Source: Alphaproteobacteria bacterium
Lineage (GTDB): Bacteria; Pseudomonadota; Alphaproteobacteria; Micropepsales; Micropepsaceae
Assembly (NCBI GenBank): GCA_024236055.1
Contig: JACKLF010000001.1
Coordinates: forward strand, 186,001 to 250,000
Direction: 5' to 3'
Length of the DNA: 64,000 nt
Shown: positions 45,732-54,722 of the stretch, in pieces
Position numbering within the stretch: position 1 is the first letter of the stretch
Layout: each line of letters opens with the position of its first letter
The notes under the pieces: generated by a model
Databases searched by the model: none
Told to the model about the DNA's origin: nothing
Seen by the model: only the letters and a program-made list of their open reading frames with translations
Translations under genes and position numbers: made by a program

Positions 45732-45995
45732 ATGGCCTTGCCCAGCAAAAAGCCCGCCTTTCCGGCGCCCGCTTCCGGCGGGGGGGCGATTTCGCCCGTG
45801 GAATCCATGGCCTATATGGGCGATCTGCTGGAAAATATGCGCCGCATCGCCCAGACCCAGGGCCTGGGCGTGCTGGCCCATCTGCTGGAACTGGCGCGGA
45901 CCGAGGCCCGGCTGGTCGCCCGGGACCAGCCTTCCGGCCGGGACCAGACGATCCAGCAGGGGCCGATCCGGCAGCAGCGCGCCATCGGCGGTTAG
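45732..45995 (+). CDS. Small alphaproteobacterial-type protein of unknown function
   Basis: 87 residues from ATG 45732 (ATG 45699 would add 11). ESMAYMGDLLENMRRIAQTQ followed by GVLAHLLELARTEARLVA is one amphipathic helical unit. No enzyme or binding motif is recognised. AT-rich sequence upstream (TTGAACCATTGATAATACC, 45651-45669) looks promoter-like. Overlaps the convergent permease 3' end by four bases. Confidence 0.65.
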   Translation: MALPSKKPAFPAPASGGGAISPVESMAYMGDLLENMRRIAQTQGLGVLAHLLELARTEARLVARDQPSGRDQTIQQGPIRQQRAIGG

Positions 45996-46564
45996 CGGCT
46001 GCCCACCGGCACGATCTCGCGCCCGAAGGTGGCATTGGCCACCAGCGCGAAGCTGCCATAGAGCGCCAGCGATCCGCAGAGCAGCCCCACCCAGCCGCCG
46101 GCCGTGTGCAGCGCCGGATTGTCCAGAAGCGCGCCGCCCGCCAGCAGGAAGAAGGCGATCCACAGGGTGGTGAAGATGGCGAAGATCAGCCGCGCCAGGC
46201 GGAAGGTGCTGACCCACAGGCCCAGGGTGAAGATGCCCCACAGCAGCAGGCACACGCCGATGGCGCTGCCCGCGCCCGACAGGTCCAGCACATGATTGCC
46301 GCCCAGCATCAGCAGCAGCGCGAACCACCACCAGAAGGCGCCATAGCTGGTGAAGGCGGTGGCGCCGAAGACATTGCCGGTTTTGAATTCCATGATCCCG
46401 GCGATGATCTGGGCGGTGCCGCCGAAGGCCATCGCCAGGGGAATGACCACCGGCTCGCCGCCCGCCGGCAAAAGCCCCGCATTCACGCAACTCAGAAGAA
46501 CCGTCGTCAGCCCAAAGCCCGCAAGCCCCAATGGGGCGGGATTGGCGATTGCCGTGCCTGTCAT
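45992..46564 (-). CDS. satP: Acetate/succinate permease of the YaaH/SatP family
   Basis: 190 residues with six membrane helices. NPAPLGLAGFGLTT is the GPR1/FUN34/YaaH signature, and FGGTAQIIAGIMEFKTGNVFGATAF is the first transport segment. Imports acetate or succinate with protons. It is a single gene between dprA and topA, which are often closer in relatives. Confidence 0.92.
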   Translation of the reverse strand: MTGTAIANPAPLGLAGFGLTTVLLSCVNAGLLPAGGEPVVIPLAMAFGGTAQIIAGIMEFKTGNVFGATAFTSYGAFWWWFALLLMLGGNHVLDLSGAGSAIGVCLLLWGIFTLGLWVSTFRLARLIFAIFTTLWIAFFLLAGGALLDNPALHTAGGWVGLLCGSLALYGSFALVANATFGREIVPVGSR

Positions 46565-46638
46565 GAAATGCCTCCCAGCCTGTTGTTGTTTTTAGGGGGC
46601 CGAGGCTAACCCGGCTTGGCCATCAAGACCATGACAGC

Positions 46639-47745
46639 TCAGGACCACGCGACCTGGCCACCCGGCAGGCGCGTGCAGCGGCCCGCCAGCTCCAGCTCCA
46701 GAAGCACGGTCAGCACGGCGGCTGCGGGCGCATCCAGCTGGCGGATCAGCTCGTCGATTGCGACAGGCGCCGGCCCCAGGGCTTCCTCGACCGCCGCGCG
46801 CACCCGGTCGGCCTCGGCCTGGGATATGGCGGCGGGCGGCGCGCCGGGCAGATCGCGTCCCGGCTCGGCGAAGTCTCCGCCCAGCATGGGTGTCAGCACG
46901 GCCAGGATATCCTGTGCATTCTGGGTCAGTGTCGCGCCGTCCTGGATCAGGCGGTTGGGGCCCTTTGCGCGCGGGTCCAGGGGAGAGCCCGGCACGGCGA
47001 AAATCTCCCGTCCCTGTTCCAGCGCATAATCGGCCGTGATGAGCGAGCCGGAACGTTCGGCGGCTTCCACCACCACCACGCCGCGCGCCAGTCCGCTGAT
47101 CAGCCGGTTGCGGCGGGGAAAGTGGCGCGCCTGGGGCGCTTCGCCCGGCGGCATTTCCGAGATGATGACGCCCTGTTCGCGGATGGCGTGGTAGAGCCGT
47201 TCATTTTCCGGCGGATAGATCACGTCCAGCCCGCCGGCCACCACCGCCACGGTGCCCACCGCCAGCGCCGCCTCATGTGCCGCCGCATCGATGCCGCGCG
47301 CCAGGCCCGAAGCCACCACCAGCCCGGCAAAGCCCAGGTCGCGCGCCAGCATGTCGGTGAATTTGCGCGCCAGCGCGCTGGCATTACGCGCGCCGACAAT
47401 GGCGACCATCTCGCGCTTCAGAAGATGGGGATGGCCCAGCACACTGATCACGGGCGGTGGCGGGTCCAGCGCGGCCAGTCCGCGTGGGAAGTCCGGCTCG
47501 CACGAACAGATCAGCCGCGCGCCCAAGCCTTGCAGCGCTGCGATCTCACCGGCAATCGCCGCCGCTTCGGGCAGGGTGAAATTCTTGCCGCCGCCACGCC
47601 GCGCCATGCCGGGGATCGCGTCCAGCGCCGCGCCGGCTGTGCCGAAACGGGCGATCAGGTTCGCAAAGGTGACGGGACCCACCCGGTCGGTGCGCGCCAG
47701 GCGCAGCCAGTCAAGCCGTTCGGCGTCAGTCAGGACTTTCTGCAT
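46639..47745 (-). CDS. dprA: DNA processing protein DprA (Smf)
   Basis: 368 residues from ATG 47745. Loads RecA on incoming single strands in transformation. The Rossmann-like core MVAIVGARNASALARKFTDML, GLARGIDAAAHEAAL and PPGEAPQARHFPRRNRLISGLA are family motifs; a C-terminal winged helix follows. Overlaps the plsY 3' end by 20 bases. Confidence 0.94.
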   Translation of the reverse strand: MQKVLTDAERLDWLRLARTDRVGPVTFANLIARFGTAGAALDAIPGMARRGGGKNFTLPEAAAIAGEIAALQGLGARLICSCEPDFPRGLAALDPPPPVISVLGHPHLLKREMVAIVGARNASALARKFTDMLARDLGFAGLVVASGLARGIDAAAHEAALAVGTVAVVAGGLDVIYPPENERLYHAIREQGVIISEMPPGEAPQARHFPRRNRLISGLARGVVVVEAAERSGSLITADYALEQGREIFAVPGSPLDPRAKGPNRLIQDGATLTQNAQDILAVLTPMLGGDFAEPGRDLPGAPPAAISQAEADRVRAAVEEALGPAPVAIDELIRQLDAPAAAVLTVLLELELAGRCTRLPGGQVAWS

Positions 47746-48349
47746 TGGCGCTCTTTGCCTTGGCGCCAATACGCGGCTCCTCGCCCCTGATAAGCCGGCG
47801 GATGTTTTCGCGGTGCATGGTATAGATCAGTGCCGACAGCAGCAGCGCCAGTGCGGCGTAGCTGTCGCGGTGAAACAGCAGGAACAGGAAAGACGACAGC
47901 GCGATGGCGATCAGCGCCGACAGCGAGGAGATGCGCCAGATGAAGGCCGCTCCCAGCCAGATGCCGGCCACGCAAAGCCCCACCGGCCAGTAGAGCGCCA
48001 GGCAAACACCCAGGAAGGTGGCCACGCCCTTGCCGCCCTTGAAGCGCAGCCAGACGGGAAACAGATGGCCCAGCACCGCGCCCAGCGCGGCGAAGACTTC
48101 CGCGCCCGGCGGCAGCATCGCGCGCGCGGCCAGCACGGCGGCCGCGCCCTTGGCGCCGTCGCACAACAGCGTGGCGGCGGCGGCCCACTTCTTGCCGGTG
48201 CGCAGAACATTGGTGGCGCCGATATTGCCGCTGCCCACGCTGCGGATGTCGCCCGCGCCTGACAGGCGGGTGAAGAACAGGCCGAACGGCACCGATCCCA
48301 GCAGATAGCCGAGCAATAGTGCCTGAAGAAGAATCGTGCCCGTCAGCAT
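47726..48349 (-). CDS. plsY: Acyl-phosphate:glycerol-3-phosphate acyltransferase
   Basis: 207 residues, multi-pass membrane protein. Makes lysophosphatidic acid, the first step of phospholipid synthesis. The three PlsY motifs are present: YLLGSVPFGL, VGSGNIGATNVLRTGKKW and RFKGGKGVATFLGV. The ATG at 48349 gives the family N-terminus; the frame upstream to 48418 is not conserved-looking. Confidence 0.95.
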   Translation of the reverse strand: MLTGTILLQALLLGYLLGSVPFGLFFTRLSGAGDIRSVGSGNIGATNVLRTGKKWAAAATLLCDGAKGAAAVLAARAMLPPGAEVFAALGAVLGHLFPVWLRFKGGKGVATFLGVCLALYWPVGLCVAGIWLGAAFIWRISSLSALIAIALSSFLFLLFHRDSYAALALLLSALIYTMHRENIRRLIRGEEPRIGAKAKSANAESPD

Positions 48350-48383
48350 GGGGCGGCACGATGGCAGGGTTCGGCGCGAAAAT

Positions 48384-49676
48384 CTATCGGCCGTCGAACA
48401 CGCACTGGCCGCCGACAAAGGTCATCTTCGCCCGGCCCTGGAATTTGCGCCCCTCGAAGGCGGTGTTGCGCGCGCGGCTGTGCAGCATCGCGGCATCGAG
48501 CTGGAAGGGTTCGTCCAGGTCGATCAGCGTCAGGTCGGCAACCGCACCCTTGGCCAGCGTGCCGCCGGCAAGGCCGAAGATGCGCGCAGGTGCCGTGCTC
48601 AGCGCGTCGATCACGCGCGCCAGCGGGGCCGATCCGTCATGGGCCAGCGCCAGCGCGGCGGGCAGCAGCGTTTCCAAACCCACCGATCCGGCGGCGGCGG
48701 CGGCAAAGGGCTGGCGCTTGGTGTCGGCGCCCTGCGGCTCATGGCTGGAGACGATAATGTCGATGGTGCCATCGGCCACGCCCTGCACCATTGCGGCGCG
48801 GTCGTCTTCGCTGCGCAGCGGCGGGCGCACCTTGCGGAAAGTCAGGTACGGACCGACATCCAGTTCGTTCAGCGCCAGGTGATGGGCGCTGACCCCGCAA
48901 CTGACGGGCAGGCCGCGCGCCTTGGCGGCGGCGATCAAGGCCAGGCTGGCGCGGGTGGAAACCTGGCCGAAGTGGTAGCGCGCGCCGGTCATCTCGACCA
49001 GGGCGATGTCGCGCGCCACGATCATCGCCTCGGCTTCGGCGGGGGCGGCGGGAATGCCCAGCCGCGTGGCGAATTCGCTTTCGGTGGCCGATGCGCCCGC
49101 GGTCAGGTCGGGGTCCTCGGCATGGCCCACGACCAGCGCATCGAAGGTCGCGGCATAGGCCAGCGCCCGGCGCAGCACCCGCGCATTGGCGACGGTACGA
49201 TCGACATCGCCAAAGGCCACCGCGCCGGCTTCGCGCATCAGCCCCATCTCGGTCATCACTTCGCCCTTCAGCCCCTTGGTCAGGGCGGCGCAGGGCTGCA
49301 CGCGCACCTTGGCGGTGCCCGCCGCGCGGCGCAGGATGAAGTCCACCAGCGAGGGCTCGTCGATCACCGGATTGGTGTTGGGCATCACCACCATGGTGGT
49401 CACGCCGCCCGCCGCTGCCGCCGCGCTGGCCGATTCCAGCGTCTCGCGATGCTCGCTGCCCGGCTCGCCGGTGAAGACGCGTGCATCGATCAGGCCGGGC
49501 GTCAATGCCAGCCCGCGCGCGTCGATCACTTCGGGATCGGAAGGTTCGGCGTCGTTGAACAGGCGCGGGCCGATATCGGCAATGCGGCCATTGTCGACCA
49601 AAAGGCCGCCCTTGGCGTCCAGCCCGCTGGCCGGATCGATCAGGCGTACGTTTTTAAATGCGACGGGACGCATCAT
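48384..49676 (-). CDS. Dihydroorotase-like protein without the metal-binding HxH (PyrC'/PyrX type)
   Basis: 430 residues, amidohydrolase fold (LTPGLIDARVFTGEPG, TMVVMPNTNPVID, GHAEDPDLTAG). In active dihydroorotases the first motif has HxH (as in PGLVDPHVH); here it reads DARVF. The later D-x-A-P-H site reads SSHEPQ. Catalysis is therefore unlikely. It overlaps pyrB by four bases; in pseudomonads an inactive dihydroorotase homologue is a structural partner of aspartate transcarbamoylase, and the same role is inferred here. A working PyrC should be elsewhere. Confidence 0.9.
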   Translation of the reverse strand: MMRPVAFKNVRLIDPASGLDAKGGLLVDNGRIADIGPRLFNDAEPSDPEVIDARGLALTPGLIDARVFTGEPGSEHRETLESASAAAAAGGVTTMVVMPNTNPVIDEPSLVDFILRRAAGTAKVRVQPCAALTKGLKGEVMTEMGLMREAGAVAFGDVDRTVANARVLRRALAYAATFDALVVGHAEDPDLTAGASATESEFATRLGIPAAPAEAEAMIVARDIALVEMTGARYHFGQVSTRASLALIAAAKARGLPVSCGVSAHHLALNELDVGPYLTFRKVRPPLRSEDDRAAMVQGVADGTIDIIVSSHEPQGADTKRQPFAAAAAGSVGLETLLPAALALAHDGSAPLARVIDALSTAPARIFGLAGGTLAKGAVADLTLIDLDEPFQLDAAMLHSRARNTAFEGRKFQGRAKMTFVGGQCVFDGR

Positions 49677-50638
49677 ACGTTGCGGCCCTCCCGCGGAATG
49701 GTTCTGGACAGCGCATCCAGCACCGCCATGCGGATGGCCACGCCCATCTCCACCTGTTCGGAAATCAGGCTGACCTCGACATCGTCGGCGATGTCGGAGG
49801 CAATCTCCACGCCCCGGTTCATCGGGCCCGGATGCATGACCAGCGCGCCCGGCTTGGCCCAGGCCAGCTTGGTGCGATCCAGGCCATAGAAGCGGAAATA
49901 TTCGCGCACCGACGGCACGAAGGCGCCGGCCATGCGCTCAAGCTGCAGGCGCAGCATCATCACGATGTCCGCGCCCTCCAGCCCGGCCTTCATGTCGGTG
50001 AAAATCTCGACCCCGAAACGCTCGGCCTGGGCCGGCAGCAGGGTGCGCGGCGCCACCAGCCGCACCCGCGCGCCCATCATCGACAGCAGCCGCAGGTTCG
50101 AGCGTGCGACCCGGCTGTGCAGGACATCGCCGCAGATCGCCACCACCAACCCTTCAAACCCGCCGACACGGCGACGGATGGTCAGTGCATCCAGCAGCGC
50201 CTGGGTGGGATGTTCGTGCGCGCCGTCGCCGGCATTGATCACGCAGCAGTCCAGCTTGTGCGACAGCAGCTCGGCGGCGCCCGCATCGTGATGGCGCACC
50301 ACCAGAAGATCGGGGCGCATGGCGTTCAGCGTGGTGGCGGTGTCGATCAGCGTCTCGCCCTTGGAGACCGAGCTGGTCTTGACGCTCATGTTCAGCACGT
50401 CGGCGCCCAGCCGCTTGCCCGCCAGCTCGAACGAGGACTGGGTGCGGGTCGAGGCTTCGAAGAACAGGTTGATCAGGGTGCGCCCGTTCAGCAGGGCGGT
50501 CTTCTTGTCGCCGCTGCGCCCCTGGGCGACATAGGTCTCGGCCAGGTCGAGCAGGGCGGTGATCTCGGACGGCGAAAGCCCCGCGATCCCCAGCAGATGG
50601 CTGGAGGAGAGCAGGGGGGGCTGGGGCTGCGATGTCAT
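49673..50638 (-). CDS. pyrB: Aspartate carbamoyltransferase catalytic subunit
   Basis: 321 residues. First committed step of pyrimidine synthesis. The carbamoyl-phosphate loop FFEASTRTQSSFELAGKRLG, INAGDGAHEHPTQALLD and VMHPGPMNRGVEI are signatures. Start at ATG 50638; no regulatory subunit gene is nearby, in keeping with the PyrC'-linked class. The next gene (PyrC') starts inside its stop. Confidence 0.96.
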   Translation of the reverse strand: MTSQPQPPLLSSSHLLGIAGLSPSEITALLDLAETYVAQGRSGDKKTALLNGRTLINLFFEASTRTQSSFELAGKRLGADVLNMSVKTSSVSKGETLIDTATTLNAMRPDLLVVRHHDAGAAELLSHKLDCCVINAGDGAHEHPTQALLDALTIRRRVGGFEGLVVAICGDVLHSRVARSNLRLLSMMGARVRLVAPRTLLPAQAERFGVEIFTDMKAGLEGADIVMMLRLQLERMAGAFVPSVREYFRFYGLDRTKLAWAKPGALVMHPGPMNRGVEIASDIADDVEVSLISEQVEMGVAIRMAVLDALSRTIPREGRNV

Positions 50639-50695
50639 TAAAGCCGGGCTTATAGGCGCATGCGGGCGATCCCGCAAGTCTGGGTGGTTAACGCG

Positions 50696-51121
50696 TCAGT
50701 TGGTGGCGCTTTGCGCCGACTTGTCGGCAGTCAGGTGCGAGGCGCTGTTGATGCAGGCGAAATCGGCGATCCCCGCCTTGTTGACCTGGGTGGGCAGGGG
50801 ACAGATCTGGTAGCGGCCCTTGATGCGGGTATCCATCCGGCCGGTCTTGGACTGCCAGTAAAGCCAGTTCTGCATCACCGTGCGGGGAATGTCGGCATTG
50901 CTGTCGGGCGGCGCCTTGATCAGGATTCGCTTGCCGTCGTCGGTGTTCAGCGTCACGCCCACGCCGTCGGTCAGGCCCAGGCTGCCGCTGACCACCGAGC
51001 ACTTGTCGGTCACCGCCGGGCTGTTGCGGCAGGTGGTGGCGGCATGGGCCCGTGTCGCCAGGACCTGCGTTGCGAACGCCATGACCAGCAACAGCAGCGG
51101 CAGCACGGTCAGCAATTTCAT
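50696..51121 (-). CDS. Small secreted protein of unknown function
   Basis: 141 residues. Signal peptide MKLLTVLPLLLLVMAFATQV with cleavage near AHAA. The mature part has four cysteines (TTCRN, DKCSV, QICPL, FACIN) and the segment GVGVTLNTDDGKRILIKAP. No family recognised. It overlaps the upstream MFS gene by four bases, so they are co-expressed. The frame is open much further upstream, but that part is the MFS gene in another frame. Confidence 0.7.
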   Translation of the reverse strand: MKLLTVLPLLLLVMAFATQVLATRAHAATTCRNSPAVTDKCSVVSGSLGLTDGVGVTLNTDDGKRILIKAPPDSNADIPRTVMQNWLYWQSKTGRMDTRIKGRYQICPLPTQVNKAGIADFACINSASHLTADKSAQSATN

Positions 51122-52383
51122 GCCATCTCCTCCAGCGTCTTTCCCGCCGGCTCTGGCAGGAACAGGATTGCGATCAGCGTGACCGGGATTGTCACCAGCA
51201 GCCACTGCAGAGCGGGTCCGTGGCCGCCGAACTGGTCGTACAGCACACCCTCCAGCGCCAGCGCGCCTGCACCCGCGCCGATTTCGATCAGATAGCGCAA
51301 CGCCCCGACCGTGGCCCGATAATGCGTCGGCACGATCTCCAATGCAAAGCCCGCGACCAGCGTGTCGGCGGCGAAGAAGCCGAAAAATCCCGTGATCCAC
51401 AGGATGGGCATGGCCCAATGGGGCCCTGCGCCGAAGAACAGATAGAAACTCAGGCCGCATAGCGTGGCGGTGGCCAGAACCATGGGCTTGCGGCCGAATT
51501 GGTCGGAAAGCCGGCCCGCCGCGATGGCCAGCCCCAGTCCCGCCAGACCGCCGGGAATCAGCAGCATGCTGACCTGTGCGGGCGTGTAATGGCCCACTTC
51601 CTGAAGATATTTCTGCGCCATAAAGGTTGCGGGCGACACGGCGAAGCCGAAGGCCGCCGCCGCCGTCAGCACGATGGCGACGCGGCCCGGATATTGCCGT
51701 GCCAGGTCCTTCAGCAGCGCGATGATCGCGCCGCGTTTCAGCCCGGTTTCGCCTTCGCCCTGTTGTTCGAAGCGTTTGGTTTCGGGCAGGCGGCTGCGCA
51801 GGAAGGCGACCAGGAACAATGGAACCGCGCCCAGGAAATAGAGCGAACGCCAGCCATAGGGCAGGATGTCGATTGCGCCGAAAATGCCCGCCGCCAGCCC
51901 TGCACCCACGAAATAAAAGGCCACCAGCGCCGAATTGGCCCAGCCGCGCGCCTTGGCGGTGATTTCCTCGGCAATCACCACAAAACACAGCATCTCTTCG
52001 GCATAGCCGAAGACGCGGGTCAGGAACTGCGCGCCCACGAAAGACAGGTAGCCGGGCGCGAATGCGGTCAGCAGGGTGAAGATCGCCTGGCCGAAGATCG
52101 TCACCAGCAGAAGCCGCCGCCGCCCCACCAGGTCGGCGCTGGCGGCGATCACCAGCGCGATCAGCGCCGCGGCACGGAAATAGGCAAGCGTCAGGCCGAT
52201 CTGGTTTTCGGGAATGCCCAGCGCATGCTGAATCTGCGGCGTCGCCAGGCCGAAGATATTGACGTCATAGCCGGCGAACAGCGCCGCCACGCCGACCAGC
52301 AGGAAGATGCGCTCGGTGCGCGCATCGATCGGCACCGGCGGGCGCAGCAGCCACAGAAAGCGCGCGGGTCTGGTCTCGTTCAA
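51118..52383 (-). CDS. Major facilitator superfamily transporter
   Basis: 421 residues with 12 membrane helices. GYDVNIFGLATPQIQHALG and the cytoplasmic motif ADLVGRRRLLL fit sugar/aromatic-acid type MFS porters. Substrate unknown. The start is a TTG at 52383 that overlaps the ruvX stop, so it is read in the same transcript as ruvX; no ATG lies nearby in frame with the conserved N-terminus. Confidence 0.88.
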   Translation of the reverse strand: MNETRPARFLWLLRPPVPIDARTERIFLLVGVAALFAGYDVNIFGLATPQIQHALGIPENQIGLTLAYFRAAALIALVIAASADLVGRRRLLLVTIFGQAIFTLLTAFAPGYLSFVGAQFLTRVFGYAEEMLCFVVIAEEITAKARGWANSALVAFYFVGAGLAAGIFGAIDILPYGWRSLYFLGAVPLFLVAFLRSRLPETKRFEQQGEGETGLKRGAIIALLKDLARQYPGRVAIVLTAAAAFGFAVSPATFMAQKYLQEVGHYTPAQVSMLLIPGGLAGLGLAIAAGRLSDQFGRKPMVLATATLCGLSFYLFFGAGPHWAMPILWITGFFGFFAADTLVAGFALEIVPTHYRATVGALRYLIEIGAGAGALALEGVLYDQFGGHGPALQWLLVTIPVTLIAILFLPEPAGKTLEEMA

Positions 52384-52841
52384 CGCAGATTCCTCAACCG
52401 GTCCAGCGCGCCCTGCAGGATGTAGGCGGCGGCCATCTTGTCCACCACTTCGTCGCGCCGCCGCCGGCTGGTATCGGCCTCCAGCAGGGTGCGGGTCACC
52501 GCGCTGGTCGAAAGCCGCTCATCCTGGAAGATCACGGGCAGGGGGCTGCGTGCCACCCAGTTGCGGCCGAAGGCGCGGGCCGACTGGGCGCTGGGGCCGT
52601 CCGATCCGTCCATGTTCAGGGGCAGGCCCACCACCAGCCCGCCGACCCCCTCGACACTTATTATATGGTCCAGAATCGGGGCGTCGGCCGAGAATTTCCC
52701 CCGTTTCAGGGTCTTGTAGGGGCTGGCCACCGACAAAAGCCGGTCCGACAGGGCCAGTCCGATGGTCTTTTCCCCCAGATCCAGCCCCAGCAGCCGCAGT
52801 CCCGGCGGCAGGCTCAATTCTTCCAGCGGAACGACCCCCAA
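52380..52841 (-). CDS. ruvX: Holliday-junction resolvase-like nuclease RuvX (YqgF)
   Basis: 153 residues from TTG 52841 (AGAGGGG upstream). RNase H-like fold: RLLGLDLGEKTIGLALSD carries the first Asp, VVGLPLNMDGSDGP the second motif and VDKMAAAYILQGAL the C-terminal Asp motif. Implicated in rRNA maturation or recombination. A much longer open frame upstream (to 54746) is a shadow of the gatA/gatB strand. Divergent from gatC. Confidence 0.92.
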   Translation of the reverse strand: MGVVPLEELSLPPGLRLLGLDLGEKTIGLALSDRLLSVASPYKTLKRGKFSADAPILDHIISVEGVGGLVVGLPLNMDGSDGPSAQSARAFGRNWVARSPLPVIFQDERLSTSAVTRTLLEADTSRRRRDEVVDKMAAAYILQGALDRLRNLR

Positions 52842-52944
52842 AACGGCCCCTCTTTTGTGGCTTTTCGCGTGCTTGCCACGGGGGCACCCCCTTGCTAGCA
52901 AGTCACGCTTTCTAACACAGCAAACGCACCCTTCAGGAGGGATT

Positions 52945-53232
52945 ATGTCCGTCGACAAGGACACCGTGCGCCGCATCGCCCGACTTGCCCGAATCGCCGT
53001 CCCCGAAGCGCGGATCGCGCCCATGGCCGACGAGCTGAACGGCATTTTCCAGTGGGTCGAGATGCTGGGCGAAGTCGATGCCGAGGGCGTGCCCGCCATG
53101 ACCTCGGTCGCCGCCCAGAAGCTGAAGTGGCGCAAGGATGAAGTCAGCGACGGCGGCCAGGCCGACGCGCTGACGCAGAATGCCCCCGACAGCGAGGACC
53201 ACTTCTTCATCGTGCCCAAGGTGGTCGAATAA
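52945..53232 (+). CDS. gatC: Asp-tRNA(Asn)/Glu-tRNA(Gln) amidotransferase subunit C
   Basis: 95 residues. Small belt subunit that stabilises GatA-GatB. VRRIARLARIAVPEARIAPMADEL and FFIVPKVVE are typical. AGGAGGG precedes the ATG at 52945. The stop overlaps the gatA ATG (TAATG). Confidence 0.94.
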   Translation: MSVDKDTVRRIARLARIAVPEARIAPMADELNGIFQWVEMLGEVDAEGVPAMTSVAAQKLKWRKDEVSDGGQADALTQNAPDSEDHFFIVPKVVE

Positions 53233-54722
53233 TGGCTGCGTCCAACGATCTGATTTCCATGACCCTGGCCCAGGCGCGCGACGCGCTGCGGGACGGGAAG
53301 GTTTCCTCGCGCGAGCTGACCGGCGCCTTCGTCTCGGCGATCGAGGCGGCAAAGCCGCTGAACGCCTTCATCACCGAATCCGGCGAACAGGCGCTGAAGA
53401 TGGCCGACGCCTCCGACCAGCGCATCGCAAAGGGCGAGGGCGGGGCGCTGGAAGGCCTGCCGCTGGCGATCAAGGACCTGTTCTGCACCAGGGGTACGCG
53501 CACCACGGCGGCCAGCAAAATCCTGGGCGAATTCGTGCCGCCCTATGAATCCACCGTCACCCAGAACCTGTGGGATGCCGGCGCGGTGATGCTGGGCAAG
53601 ACCAACCTGGACGAATTCGCCATGGGTTCGTCCAACGAGACCAGCTTCTTCGGTCCGGTGTTCAATCCCTGGCGCGCCAACGACTCCAACGCCAATCTGG
53701 TGCCCGGCGGTTCGTCGGGCGGCAGCGCGGCGGCGGTGGCCGCCGATCTTTGCCTGGCCGCCACCGGCACCGATACCGGCGGCTCCATCCGCCAGCCGGC
53801 TGCCGTCACCGGCCGCGTGGGCCTCAAGCCCACCTATGGCCGCTGCTCGCGCTTCGGCATCGTGGCATTCGCCTCCTCGCTGGACCAGGCGGGGCCGATG
53901 ACCAAGACCGTGCGCGATGCCGCCATCATGCTGAAGACCATGGCTTCGGTGGATGCGAAGGATTCCACCAGCGCCGATCTGGCGGTGCCCGACTATGAGC
54001 AGTTGATGGAAGGCTCGATCAAGGGCCTGCGCGTCGGCATCCCGAAGGAATACCGGATCGACGGCGTCCCCGCCGAGATCGACGCGCTGTGGACCCGCGG
54101 CGCCGACTGGCTGAAGGCGCAGGGGGCCGAGATCGTGGAGGTCTCGCTGCCCCACACAAAATACGCGCTGCCGACCTATTACATTGTCGCGCCCGCCGAA
54201 GCCTCGTCCAACCTGGCGCGCTACGACGGCGTGCGCTTCGGCTATCGCGCCGCAGATCCCAAGGACATCACCGACCTGTACGAGCGCAGCCGCGGCGAGG
54301 GTTTCGGCGCCGAAGTGCAGCGCCGCGTGCTGATCGGCACCTACGTTCTGTCGGCGGGCTATTACGATGCCTATTACGCCAAGGCCCAGAAGCTGCGCAC
54401 CCTGATCGCGCGCGACTTCACCAGCGCCTTCGACCAGTGCGACGTGCTGCTGACCCCGGCCACGCCGGGCCCGGCCTTCGCGATCGGTTCCAAGACCGCC
54501 GATCCGCTGGAGATGTACCTGAACGACGTCTTCACCGTGACGGTGAACCTGGCGGGGCTGCCCGGCATCGCGGTTCCCGCCGGCCTGACTGCAAACGGCC
54601 TGCCGCTGGGGCTTCAGCTGATCGGCAAGGCGTTCGATGAAGGCACGCTTTTGCGCGCCGCCCGCGCGGTCGAAGAGGCCGCCGATTTCAAGCATTCCCC
54701 GGCCAAATGGTGGTCCGTATGA
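53232..54722 (+). CDS. gatA: Amidotransferase subunit A (amidase)
   Basis: 496 residues. Releases ammonia from glutamine for tRNA transamidation. The amidase Ser-cisSer-Lys triad is intact: GLPLAIKDLF (Lys), GGSSGGSAAAVAA (Ser) and TDTGGSIRQPAA (Ser). Overlaps gatB by four bases. Confidence 0.97.
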   Translation: MAASNDLISMTLAQARDALRDGKVSSRELTGAFVSAIEAAKPLNAFITESGEQALKMADASDQRIAKGEGGALEGLPLAIKDLFCTRGTRTTAASKILGEFVPPYESTVTQNLWDAGAVMLGKTNLDEFAMGSSNETSFFGPVFNPWRANDSNANLVPGGSSGGSAAAVAADLCLAATGTDTGGSIRQPAAVTGRVGLKPTYGRCSRFGIVAFASSLDQAGPMTKTVRDAAIMLKTMASVDAKDSTSADLAVPDYEQLMEGSIKGLRVGIPKEYRIDGVPAEIDALWTRGADWLKAQGAEIVEVSLPHTKYALPTYYIVAPAEASSNLARYDGVRFGYRAADPKDITDLYERSRGEGFGAEVQRRVLIGTYVLSAGYYDAYYAKAQKLRTLIARDFTSAFDQCDVLLTPATPGPAFAIGSKTADPLEMYLNDVFTVTVNLAGLPGIAVPAGLTANGLPLGLQLIGKAFDEGTLLRAARAVEEAADFKHSPAKWWSV

